Below, piece by piece: positions 49,924 to 59,713 of a stretch of DNA of 64,000 nucleotides. The notes under the pieces are model-generated. The model saw only the letters and a program-made list of their open reading frames with translations, had not been told where the DNA came from and made no database searches. A program made the position numbers and the translations under genes. This DNA is from CAXKXX01 sp964059975 (GTDB lineage Bacteria > Pseudomonadota > Gammaproteobacteria > Enterobacterales > Enterobacteriaceae). Positions within the stretch are counted from its first letter, which is position 1, and each line of letters begins with the position of its first letter. The DNA lies in contig CAXKXX010000007.1 of the NCBI GenBank assembly GCA_964059975.1, positions 1-64,000 on the forward strand, read 5' to 3'.

Positions 49924-49961
49924 TATCAGATACAAATACATTTATCTGATATAAATACATT
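49924..49961. repeat. Imperfect tandem duplication, 19 bp x 2
   Basis: Copies 49924-49942 and 49943-49961 differ at two positions. An older duplication than the exact ones. Confidence 0.75.
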
Positions 49962-50429
49962 GATTTATATCGCTATCTTACTAAATCAGTATATCATTAA
50001 TATTTTATTATATTAGAAAAAGTATACAAAAATTTTTGTATTTATGAGAAATAAAAAACAAAATTTTCCCATATTTTTAAGTAGACTAGACAGTCTCATA
50101 TATTTTATAAAGTAGCTGATCCTAGCAATATCACTCTCACCCTCAAGGGTTTACTTAGTATTTTAAAACCCTAAAAATAAATAAGGTGATTGCTATGAAA
50201 GATCGCAATAGACCTTAAAATTATACAATATTTAAAATTTAAGGAATACATTTACATAAGTGATATTATATAAAAGAAAATAAAACATAATTAAGAATTA
50301 AGAGAATCATTACTTAATTTACTATAGATATATTTTATAAAATTAGCTATAAACTACAAACCTTTTCTAGATTAGAACTTCAGGCTTTTATCTCGATAAA
50401 AAGTACTCTTTCAGACAAAAGGAACACAT

Positions 50430-51809
50430 ATGTCATTAATAAAAGCAAACACTAGCGCTATAGAACAATTAAATTCAATGCCTTTAACAAAAAATCAAAA
50501 ATCTCTTATATGTATGCTTACTATTGGAAATACCCTCGAATTTTTTGACTTATTTTTAGTTGGTTTTGTTATTACATTACTTATGAAAGATCAAGGTTGG
50601 TCATTAAACATGATACAGTCTGGTGTGATGCTCTCTGGGGCGGGAGTTGGCAGCGTGATCGGCGCAATTTTTTTCGGGTGGGTTGCTGATAAATATGGTC
50701 GGAAGACATCACTTTTCTCATGTATTATATTACTTGTTATATCTACTGGATTAACTTCGCTAACACCTGAAAATAACTGGTTGTTTTTTTTGATTATGCG
50801 TATTTGTGCGGGTATAGCCGTTGGCGGGATTAATGTAACTTCTGTTCCATATGTGCAGGAATTTTTACCGTATAAAAAAAGAGGGTTGTATACTAGTTTA
50901 ATTTCAGCATTTGTACCACTCGGTCTACTACTCGGATCATGCACAACTCGTTATCTAGCTGAATTGATTGGCTGGAGGGGGCTATTAATTATTGGTTGTC
51001 TTCCTGCTATTTTATTAGTGTGGAGCACGATTGTGCCAGAATCACCAAAATATTTAATCTCTAAAGAACGTTTTCAGGATGCCCGAGTAGCGTACGCATG
51101 GGCGATGGGCATCCCTGTAACTAAGGTATTCGATGTATTAATAAGTGCTTCTTCTAGAAAAGAATCCTATTTAAAGATAATAAGACACTATTCAAAAGAA
51201 TTAACTACTGTCGCTATTGGCTCATTTTCTTTTATATTTGGAAGTTTTTCTATTCAATCGTGGGGGCAGACTTTATTGAATCATGTTTTTCACTTTAACA
51301 TTAATGTTGTAGCAAACTTGTTTATAATCCTTTCTTTAGGGAGCCTAGGGGGCCGGTTACTTTCAGGATGGCTTTCTGACCATATCGGAAGGGGTCACAC
51401 ACTATTTTTATTTGGTCTTATTGGTGCAATTGGGTGTGTAATTTCAGCATTTTCTACACAACTTAGCATAACTATAAACTTTTTAAATTTACACATGATA
51501 TCTCCAGGATGGATTTTCTTTATGGGCACTCTGATCGCCATGATATTTGGTGACGGCGCATTTGGTATTATCAATGCTTTTGGAGGAGATATGTTTCCCG
51601 ACCAGATGCGATCGACCTGTCTTGGTCTTGGATATGGACTGGGTGCTACTGCTAAAATTATTGGTCCTATTTTTCTTGGGACCCTTATCGATGATAAAAA
51701 TTTTTCTGAGGATGCTATCCTATTGCCTTTCCTCATATTTGCATTTATTTTTTTTATCGGATCTATTATTTATCTATTTTCCCAGGAGAGAAGGGGAAAT
51801 CCGACTTAG
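50430..51809 (+). CDS. MFS transporter of unknown substrate (metabolite:H+ symporter type)
   Basis: 459 aa, 12 predicted membrane helices in two halves. The loop 2-3 motif GWVADKYGRKT and its repeat GWLSDHIGRG mark the major facilitator superfamily; EFFDLFLVGF in helix 1 and VPESPKYLISKERFQDA in the central loop resemble the aromatic-acid/metabolite:H+ symporter and NiaP-like groups. I cannot name an E. coli orthologue. AGGA ribosome site before the ATG. It is more AT-rich in codon use than its neighbours and is isolated by 2.6 kb of decayed DNA upstream, yet fully intact. The shikimate genes nearby make an aromatic or organic-acid substrate tempting, but this is speculation. Confidence 0.85.
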   Translation: MSLIKANTSAIEQLNSMPLTKNQKSLICMLTIGNTLEFFDLFLVGFVITLLMKDQGWSLNMIQSGVMLSGAGVGSVIGAIFFGWVADKYGRKTSLFSCIILLVISTGLTSLTPENNWLFFLIMRICAGIAVGGINVTSVPYVQEFLPYKKRGLYTSLISAFVPLGLLLGSCTTRYLAELIGWRGLLIIGCLPAILLVWSTIVPESPKYLISKERFQDARVAYAWAMGIPVTKVFDVLISASSRKESYLKIIRHYSKELTTVAIGSFSFIFGSFSIQSWGQTLLNHVFHFNINVVANLFIILSLGSLGGRLLSGWLSDHIGRGHTLFLFGLIGAIGCVISAFSTQLSITINFLNLHMISPGWIFFMGTLIAMIFGDGAFGIINAFGGDMFPDQMRSTCLGLGYGLGATAKIIGPIFLGTLIDDKNFSEDAILLPFLIFAFIFFIGSIIYLFSQERRGNPT

Positions 51810-51929
51810 CACCATATAATAAGTCTCGTACCGAGTCGGCACCTTGATTATAATCAGATAAGTTCGTCTTCTCATGTTAAGTGCATCTTCTCATGTAGAG
51901 AATAGATTTTGTTTAAAATTTTTATATTT

Positions 51930-52481
51930 TTATTTCCAGAGTTTTTGTGTATAACTAGTCGTTATTAATTTACTTATTTCAAATAAATTAACGGGGTATA
52001 GCAAAGAACAAATAAGTACTAATACACAAAATCCTCGTTCCCATTTTGGACATTTACTGGGATTTAGTATTGGCATACAAAAGCGTCGACGATATGGCCA
52101 TAATAGTGGTATGCCTGCCGGAGTTAACATGTCGCCTAAGACGTGACTAATATAACCAACGATCATAGCATGAAAAAATTCTACTGGAATACTGGTCTGT
52201 AACAACCACTCTGAACACAGTAATATGCTGCACACTATGATGGCAAAAAGACTATGCGTAATACCTCTATGTCCAAAGAGTTTAGCAATGGGTCGCGAAA
52301 TCCATTTTAATCGCTGACCCAAAAAAGACTTAGGATGGTCGATATCTGGTAGTAAGCAAGTGATGATACCACCAATAATAACATGCCCCCATTGGCCTTG
52401 ACTTAAAGCCGGCGAAAGCCCCATTTTTTTTGCAAAAATAGCACCCGATAAAGAAAAGATGAGATGCGCTCCGGCAGTCAT
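51930..52481 (-). CDS. ydjM: YdjM-type inner-membrane metal-dependent hydrolase
   Basis: DUF457/YdjM family membrane protein, about four helices, proposed metal-dependent hydrolase of unknown substrate. LLPDIDHPKSFLGQRLKWIS, FGHRGITHSLFA and DMLTPAGIPLLWP, which carry the His/Asp metal-ligand candidates, are nearly identical to E. coli YdjM. I choose the ATG at 52481 (MTAGAHL versus MTAEGHL); a GTG at 52490 is possible. 183 aa against 196. In E. coli the gene is LexA-controlled; I see no clear LexA box upstream here. Confidence 0.9.
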   Translation of the reverse strand: MTAGAHLIFSLSGAIFAKKMGLSPALSQGQWGHVIIGGIITCLLPDIDHPKSFLGQRLKWISRPIAKLFGHRGITHSLFAIIVCSILLCSEWLLQTSIPVEFFHAMIVGYISHVLGDMLTPAGIPLLWPYRRRFCMPILNPSKCPKWERGFCVLVLICSLLYPVNLFEISKLITTSYTQKLWK

Positions 52482-55400
52482 AGTAACCACACATAGTTAT
52501 ATTGAAATACATTTACCATGTGTATTGTGCAGATAAAAATACTAAATAATCAAGAGATTAATTAGTCAAAATAACTATTCCGATCTAGCTAGCTGATTCT
52601 AATATTTATTAGATTTACTTTACATGATTCAAAATGTAATCATTTGATAAAAACCTATTGCTACTTTGATTTGCTATCACTATAAAAATAATCATTATTA
52701 TAAATAATAATATTCTTTTCAGAAGCGTCCCTAAATATATTAGTATAGATAATATTTTTATTATAAAAGTATTTTTTATTTAATTTATGCAAACTTGTTC
52801 TTTATTGATATTAATTTAAAATTAAGTAGCGCTATAGAATATATCTAGGTACATGATATTTATATATATACATCTATACTTATAAATACCGAAATCTATA
52901 TTTAGACGTTAATTTAATTAATATAGATATTTATCACGAGGTTCAGTAAGATCATTGACTACTATACAGAATACCTTATATTCTAGAAGGTTGACTTATT
53001 ATTGTTTCTCACTGTTACATTTTTGTGAATTAAAGTAAGCAACTAAAGCATATAAAATAATCTTTTACTCTAATTTTCACTATTTAAATCTAGCTCATTG
53101 AAGATAGATTAAGGCGCTTTCGATTAGTATTCTTATATTTAAAATAAAATGCATTAAAATTTTCTAATACAATAACTAATCTAAACAAAACTTAGCATTT
53201 TTTAAAAAAATAAGTAAACATTGTTGCATAGTATAGATAATAAAATACGGTTGATTTGATAGAAAAGAATGACTCTAAGTATCTCATTAAGTTTTATTTA
53301 TTACATAAGATTAATAAAAATTATTAAATTAAATTTAAGTATGGATCAGTACATATATAACTATTTACATATTAATATCATTAGCTTTATAAGAATTTAT
53401 TAAAAGCAATTTAAATCAGACAATTAGAAATAAACAAAAAATAAAAAAATAAAAAATTTTACTCTCTATATCGATATTCTAACTATTAGATTTAACGATT
53501 TTTAGAAAAAATAAAATTTATCTATTAATTTTAATAAGTGGAATATAAAAACTATTATTTTTTTACTTTAGTTAAAACTAATATTTTTTAAAAAATGAAT
53601 AAATAAACTTTCTATATTTTTCAAAAAATTTATTATAGATAAAGAAAGATAGTATTTATTTTTAGATCGAGATTTTCTCACTTTATTCAATCTGAGATTT
53701 CTATTCAGATACTATACATTTTTGTTGTGACCTTATCTAATATAATTAGAAATTTTTTCTTATCGATACCTAATAATTTTAGAAAAAAACTAAAAATAAA
53801 TTTTATGAGTCATAAAAAGCCCTATATTACTATTTAAAATAATTCTATTGCATACTCTTAAACACTCATGTGAGTCATGCCATCTATATAGCAGCATTAT
53901 AGCAATTAAACGGCTAAAAGAGGGGTCTTCCTGTCTCAATCTTCATAGGTTTTCTGGGGAAACCTTTCCTCTAAAATCTAAAGATTGCTCTACTTTGATT
54001 TTTTTGATCTCTATGTCAGCATAGAAAAATGAATTTCTGTATAATAAATTTGTATTACAGTATAAGAAATAATAAAATATATTATTAATATTGATATTAA
54101 ATAATACTCTAGTTTTTTAAAAAATTTACTTATAAAGATAAGCTGAAAAAATAGTTTTACTTATAAAAAACCAAAAAATGAGTGTCTTATTTTAAGATAA
54201 TAATACCATGAACACCTTCAAGTATTATAGAAATTGAATTCTAATCTATCGATTCTTGAAATACTATGTTTGATTAATTTTAATTAAATAGAATCTGTGC
54301 ATATAGGATGTACTCTAATAAAATTGTCATCAGGTATAATATGAAAATGAGTGTATGAAATTAATTTCACCATGAAGTGTGTAGTTGGTATCAGTTAGTT
54401 TAGTACGAAAGATTTCCTCGAAATATTACAATATCTTTAGTAAAAATCGACTACGACTTAAGGTGTATTTTATTAGATTAAACCGCTTCATCTCAAAGTG
54501 TCTGTATGAGAAACGACAGTTAGTCTAGGTCTAATTTTTTATTTTAGTTTTTATAGAGGTTGCCACTATAGAGGAAAGAGGATTATCGTAAATATAGAAG
54601 AGATCGCTTATCTTTCTAGAACGCTCACAGACAATTCTTACTTGCCGCATCAATAGAAAGTCAAAAATTATTATTTCATCCATAAAATATTCGGAAAGTA
54701 GCGTGGGCGCCCAAGACCGAGACTAGCCCTTGCACTACCTTAATAATAGGGCCCAAGTCAGGATGACTATGCCCCTGTTAGATTTTTAAGAGCAGCTTTA
54801 GAAAATAGCGGCAATATTTATATCGGCATATATCTAAGTCGCTAGACGTCGGAGCGTCTCATTATTATTAGGCAATTAATATCTTATTTAGAATATTAAG
54901 AAAATAGAATAAAGCTCTCTGTATTAATCACTTATTAAAGCGCCAAGTAGAGATTTTTACTTTCTGCTATATCTTAATAGTAACGCTCGTGACGGAGGGG
55001 TTAAATCGATAGTCCGAAGTGGCTTGTTATCTTAAACTGGATATTTAATCCATCATATTTTACTAACTTAGTGACATGCAACACAAGATACTTTTATACT
55101 AGATGAATTACTATTCCTTTGCCCAGAAAGGGAATAGTATGTAGTAGTAGTTCTTAAATAGTGATAGATCTGAAACTTTCTAGCACTATTCTTCTTAAGA
55201 AAGTGCTTTAATGCAAAGGATTTATGACATAGCGTCGTTTATCTTTTCAGCTAATCTGTAGATTATAAAAGTTGAACTAGTTCGAATATTTCGAAAATGA
55301 TAGCGATATAACAGAATAATAATATATCTAAATATGGCATTAATTACTTTGATAAACTGTATAGATTTAATCTAAACTTAATTATATTCATACTAGCCTA

Positions 55401-55755
55401 TACAAAGAAGTATATGCTCATCAGCGATGAGTAATATATATAGCTATAAATTTATCGACTTATCAACTAATCAAATTCATTCGCCTTTCATACTACCGGA
55501 TGAGTTAAATAGTGATAATTTTTTTGAAAAAAATACAATATATAAAAAATAAAAATATAATTACTTATTAAAATGAAAATTTTAATCAATCTAATTGAAC
55601 TAGCAATTCATATTAGAGAATACACTAGTAAACTAATAATTTTTTGTTTTATATGCACCAGTAATATTATCATGAAGTAAAAGTATGAGAAAATATCTTA
55701 ATATTATATTCAATTCAAAAAATACATCTTGTTTTATTCTAATTTATATAATATC

Positions 55756-55801
55756 AAGGGTTCTATATTATGGGATATAAGGGTTCTATATTATGGGATA
55801 T
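55756..55801. repeat. Exact tandem duplication, 23 bp x 2
   Basis: The 23-base unit at 55756-55778 is repeated exactly at 55779-55801. Confidence 0.93.
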
Positions 55802-56262
55802 GCAGTACGTAGATTTATTATAAGAACAATTCCGAACCGGAAACGAAATAGAAATTGCAGAAGAGTGTCATAAATTAGTTATAAATTCTTAAAATTTTAA
55901 CGATCTCTCTTAGAGGCAAGATAATCTATTAACGAGTAAACTTTTAATCATGATATTAATTTTTTATATTAGATTATAAATATAACGTTCCTGTTAAACA
56001 TGCACTAGAGGAATACTACTAAAGCTCTCAGGCTTTAGCTTGACAAAGTTTTAATATCCTAAGTACACTCCACCACACGTTAATTTAGTGTCTAAATCGA
56101 CGAAAACTCCTATAAAAGGTTAGTTTAGGGATCTCTACTTGGATGATAGCAGTTTAGGCATCTCTCTCAGGATAACAGATAGCTACTTTCTAAAAAGTAA
56201 TCACCCAGCCCATACTTACACTAAGAAGCCGACTGTAGCATGAGTCTAAGGCTAAAAGTAGT

Positions 56263-56305
56263 CGGGGGGTAGATTAATAGCATGTGCTATCAATCTACCC
56301 CCCCG
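56263..56305. repeat. Long hairpin with G6/C7 stem base
   Basis: Left arm 56263-56282 begins cggggggtagatt, right arm 56285-56305 ends aatctaccccccc plus g. The stem is about 20 bp with one mismatch, one extra C and a 2-base loop. The G/C runs stand out in this AT-rich region. No T-run follows. Confidence 0.85.
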
Positions 56306-56531
56306 AAAATTCTACCCGCCAATTTAAGTGCTACTCGAACAGGAAATTTTTAAAAAATTGCGCCGCATATCGAGCATAAAGTCTGACGAATGCTATGCTC
56401 TCTGCTTTCCGAATAAGAATCAAAATTAGCATCAGATACATGATTTTTATGAGTTTGATGCTAACTACTAAGCCAAATTAACATGCTTTTTTCTTAAAGC
56501 AAGTGATGTTACCCATCTTAATTCAAGTAAT

Positions 56532-56560
56532 TTGACTGAGAAATGCAAATACTTGATATT
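56532..56560 (+). promoter_or_regulatory. Possible sigma-70 promoter of the dcw cluster
   Basis: TTGACT (56532-56537) and GATATT (56555-56560) with 17 bases between, 86 bases before rsmH. The -10 is a 4/6 match only. Confidence 0.35.
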
Positions 56561-56645
56561 AGCAATTTAAAAATATTTATCGATACCAAACAGTCGAAGA
56601 AAGCAGTTTTATCTGAGCACTCAAAAGGATTTTTTCGCCATAAGC

Positions 56646-57584
56646 ATGTTAAAAAACTATAAACACACCGCTGTTTTATTAGACGAAGCAGTGAACGCCC
56701 TTAACATTAGCAGTGATGGAATATACATCGACGGCACCTTTGGGCGAGGCAGTCACTCTCACTTAATCTTATCTCAACTTAGTAATGAGGGGCGCTTGCT
56801 CGCAATTGACCGCGATCCTCAAGCCGTTGCAGCCGCCAAGTACATTAATGATCCTCGTTTTACCATTATACATGCTCTGTTTTCGTCCCTATCGTATCAT
56901 GTACGAGAACGTGCATTAGTAGGAAAAATCGACGGTATTCTTCTTGACCTAGGTCTTTCTTCACCTCAGTTAGATGATGCAGAGCGCGGCTTTTCTTTTA
57001 TGCGCGATGGACCTCTAGATATGCGGATGAATCCATCTATCGGATTATCTGCCTATGAGTGGTTAATGCAAGCACAGTCTGACGAGATCGCTTGGGTGCT
57101 GAAGAATTTTGGTGAAGAGCGATTCGCTAAGCGCATTGCCGATGCAATAGTAAAAAAAAACCGCTTAGAGCCAATGACCCGAACTAAGCAACTAGCTAAC
57201 CTAATTGCTAACGTTATCCCAATTCGAGATAAATACAAACATCCGGCGACTCGTACCTTTCAGGCAATACGCATTTATCTCAACAGAGAATTAGAAGAAA
57301 TTACATGCATACTTAATGACGCACTAAAAATATTGGCCCCGGGAGGGCGCCTGGCAATCATTAGCTTCCATTCGTTAGAAGATCGTATTGTAAAATGTTT
57401 TATACGAAAGCACAGTCGTGGTACCCCGCTTCCACATGGTATGCCGCTGACTGAAGAACAAATACGAAACACAGAGCAATGCTCATTGAAAGCGCTAGGA
57501 AAAATCATACCTTCAAAATCTGAAGTGGCGCGTAACCCTCGAGCACGTAGCTCTATACTGCGCGTTGCAAAAAGAAAGCTCTAG
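56646..57584 (+). CDS. rsmH: 16S rRNA (m4C1402) methyltransferase RsmH
   Basis: SAM-dependent N4-methylation of C1402 in the 16S P site (formerly MraW). YIDGTFGRGSHSHLIL (SAM motif), LAIDRDPQA, LLDLGLSSPQLDDAERGFSF and FHSLEDRIVK are intact. 312 aa against 313. First gene of the dcw cluster here, since mraZ is not found. A run of nine A occurs at about 57152-57160 inside the frame. The gene ends one base before ftsL. Confidence 0.97.
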   Translation: MLKNYKHTAVLLDEAVNALNISSDGIYIDGTFGRGSHSHLILSQLSNEGRLLAIDRDPQAVAAAKYINDPRFTIIHALFSSLSYHVRERALVGKIDGILLDLGLSSPQLDDAERGFSFMRDGPLDMRMNPSIGLSAYEWLMQAQSDEIAWVLKNFGEERFAKRIADAIVKKNRLEPMTRTKQLANLIANVIPIRDKYKHPATRTFQAIRIYLNRELEEITCILNDALKILAPGGRLAIISFHSLEDRIVKCFIRKHSRGTPLPHGMPLTEEQIRNTEQCSLKALGKIIPSKSEVARNPRARSSILRVAKRKL

Positions 57585-57585
57585 T

Positions 57586-57906
57586 ATGACCAGAGGTCAG
57601 CGTCATGGACTTGTCGGGGCGATTTTCAGCGATCTGTTTCGGAATGCGAAGATTCGATTGACTTTATTAGCCTTGATACTAATTTCAGCTACTTTTGTGG
57701 TGACTACTGTATACAGGACGCGACTTCTAACTTCTGAGTGTGAACAGTTACTATTAGAGAGCCACACACTAGATATCGAGTGGCGCAACTTAATTTTAGA
57801 AGAGAACGCTCTAAGCGATCATGGGCGAGTTGAACGCATTGCTACTGAAATATTTCAGATGCAGCATGTTGATTTATTGCAGGAAAATATCATCGTTAAA
57901 CAATAA
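57586..57906 (+). CDS. ftsL: Cell division protein FtsL
   Basis: Bitopic septum protein of the FtsQLB complex. A short cytoplasmic tail is followed by one helix (about 24-43) and a periplasmic leucine-zipper region; LDIEWRNLILEENALSDHGRVERIAT is nearly identical to E. coli. I place the start at the ATG at 57586, just past the rsmH stop; an in-frame ATG at 57565 inside rsmH would add seven residues. 106 aa against 121, because the cytoplasmic tail is shorter. Confidence 0.93.
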   Translation: MTRGQRHGLVGAIFSDLFRNAKIRLTLLALILISATFVVTTVYRTRLLTSECEQLLLESHTLDIEWRNLILEENALSDHGRVERIATEIFQMQHVDLLQENIIVKQ

Positions 57907-57949
57907 AAAGTTTAACCCATCAATGCCGGAACAGTAGGGAATGAAATAC

Positions 57950-59713
57950 ATGAAATCCGCGCCTGCCGGTAAGTTAAAGCACCAAAAATATCGAGATAGC
58001 TTTGTTAATTGGCGCTTTGATTTTCTGTATAGCTGTATTTTATTAGCACTCGTAGGATTGATACTCCGCATGACCTACTTACAGGTGATTAATCCAGATT
58101 ACCTGGTAAAAAAAAGTGATCTGCGCTCACTCCGCGTGCAAGAGGTATCTACTCCGCGCGGTATGATTAGCGATCGCGACGGTCGACCACTAGCAGTCAG
58201 CCTACCAGTCAATGCAATCTGGGCAGATCCAAAAGAGCTAAATGCACACGGGGGTATTACGCTAAATAAGCGATGGAAAGCACTCTCGGATGTGTTAAAC
58301 ATACCCCTTAATCAACTCTCTAGCCGAATTAATGCTAATCCAAAATCACGCTTTGTCTACTTAGCCCGACAAGTTAATCTAGAAGTTGGTGATTACATTC
58401 ATAAACTGCAGTTACCAGGGATTTTTCTGCGTCAAGAGTCGCGTCGTTACTATCCGGACGGACCTGTAACTTCCCAGATTATTGGCCTTACTAATATTGA
58501 TGGTCAAGGGATTGAAGGCGTTGAAAAAAGCTTCGATCGCAGGCTCAGCGGTCAAGTAGGCGAAAGAACCGTTCGTAAGGATCGTTGCGGTCGCGTTATA
58601 GATGATGTTTCTTCAGTGAAGAGTCAAGAGGCACATAATGTAGTATTAAGTATCGATAAGCGCCTACAGGGGATAGCGTATCGTGAGCTTAGTAATGCCG
58701 TGACTTTCAATAAGGCACAATCTGGCACTGCTGTACTAATCGACGTGCACACCGGTGAAGTGCTAGCCATGGCTAATAGCCCGTCTTATAACCCGAATGA
58801 CAAGGCAGACACACTACAAAAGACTATGCGCAACCGCGCCATTACCGATGTTTTTGAGCCTGGTTCTACTGTGAAGCCAATGGTAGTGATGACTGCATTA
58901 GAACGTGGTGTAGTTAAAGAAAATACTTTGATAAATACCCTACCCTATCACATTCAGGGCCATGACATTAAAGACGTCACGCATTATGAAGAATTATCGA
59001 TAACTGGTATTTTACAAAAGTCGAGCAACGTTGGCGTTTCTAAATTGGCACTACTAATGCCATCTTCGGCATTAGTAGACACTTACTCACGTTTTGGGCT
59101 CGGGAAACCCACTAATCTAGGTTTATCTGGAGAAAGCAGTGGAATATATCCAAAAAAACAAAAGTGGTCTGACCTAGAGAAAGCGACTTTCTCTTTCGGA
59201 TACGGGTTAATGGTAACCCCATTACAGTTAGCGCGACTCTATGCAACGATCGGAAGTTTCGGAGTCTATCATCCTTTATCGATCACTAAAGTCGACCCCC
59301 CAGTTGTTGGAGAACGTATTTTCCCTGAATCTGTAGTCCGAACGGTAGTACACATGATGGAGAGCGTTGCTTTGCCAGGAGGAAGCGGGGCAACAGCTGC
59401 TATTAAAGGATACCGAATTGCTATTAAAACGGGTACAGCTAAAAAAGTTGGCCCAGACGGTAAATATATGAGTCGTTATGTCGCTTACACTGGTGGTATC
59501 GCATCGGCCAGTCAACCACGGTTTGCTTTAGTGGTAGTCATTAATGACCCGCAAGGTGGAAAATATTATGGTGGTGCAATTTCCGCACCAGTGTTTGGTG
59601 CCATTATGGGTGGTGTACTTCGTACCATGAATGTTAAGCCGGATGGGTTGCCCCTTTCTAATGAAAGAGAATCAATCATTCACCAAAAAGAAGTTTCTAG
59701 TGTCAGATCGTAA
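57950..59713 (+). CDS. ftsI: Peptidoglycan D,D-transpeptidase FtsI (PBP3)
   Basis: Septal class-B penicillin-binding protein. A membrane anchor (about 27-48) is followed by the pedestal domain and the transpeptidase domain with SxxK (STVK, Ser about 306), SSN (KSSNVGVSK) and KTG (IKTGTAKK). I prefer the ATG at 57950, since GGGA lies 9 bases upstream and the length (587 aa against 588) and tail match E. coli; the ATG at 57941 touches the GGGA. Its last 14 bases overlap murE, as in E. coli. Confidence 0.97.
   Translation: MKSAPAGKLKHQKYRDSFVNWRFDFLYSCILLALVGLILRMTYLQVINPDYLVKKSDLRSLRVQEVSTPRGMISDRDGRPLAVSLPVNAIWADPKELNAHGGITLNKRWKALSDVLNIPLNQLSSRINANPKSRFVYLARQVNLEVGDYIHKLQLPGIFLRQESRRYYPDGPVTSQIIGLTNIDGQGIEGVEKSFDRRLSGQVGERTVRKDRCGRVIDDVSSVKSQEAHNVVLSIDKRLQGIAYRELSNAVTFNKAQSGTAVLIDVHTGEVLAMANSPSYNPNDKADTLQKTMRNRAITDVFEPGSTVKPMVVMTALERGVVKENTLINTLPYHIQGHDIKDVTHYEELSITGILQKSSNVGVSKLALLMPSSALVDTYSRFGLGKPTNLGLSGESSGIYPKKQKWSDLEKATFSFGYGLMVTPLQLARLYATIGSFGVYHPLSITKVDPPVVGERIFPESVVRTVVHMMESVALPGGSGATAAIKGYRIAIKTGTAKKVGPDGKYMSRYVAYTGGIASASQPRFALVVVINDPQGGKYYGGAISAPVFGAIMGGVLRTMNVKPDGLPLSNERESIIHQKEVSSVRS

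Larger units (their letters stand above)
47850..50429. other. 2.6-kb AT-rich gene desert after sdaC
   Basis: No coding sequence supported. I looked for sdaB remains directly after sdaC and found none. It contains an exact 17-mer tandem duplication (48087-48120) and an imperfect 19-mer tandem (49924-49961). Composition grows more AT-rich toward 50400. Confidence 0.6.
52482..56645. other. 4.2-kb AT-rich gene desert before the dcw cluster
   Basis: The longest gene-free stretch of the window, extremely AT-rich at about 52600-53900. No frame is supported. E. coli has cra and mraZ ahead of rsmH; neither is readable. GC-raised patches at about 54690-54880 and 56000-56330 could be fossils. Repeats at 55756-55801 and 56263-56305 are listed separately. 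Confidence 0.6.

Noticed and set aside
51547..51819. 90-codon frame overlapping the end of the MFS gene
   Set aside because: A +1-frame shadow of the transporter; it ends almost where the transporter ends and is hydrophobic only for that reason.
28657..55801. Short repeats considered as a CRISPR array
   Set aside because: Each is a simple two-copy head-to-tail duplication with no spacers, and the sites share no repeat sequence; no cas genes are present.
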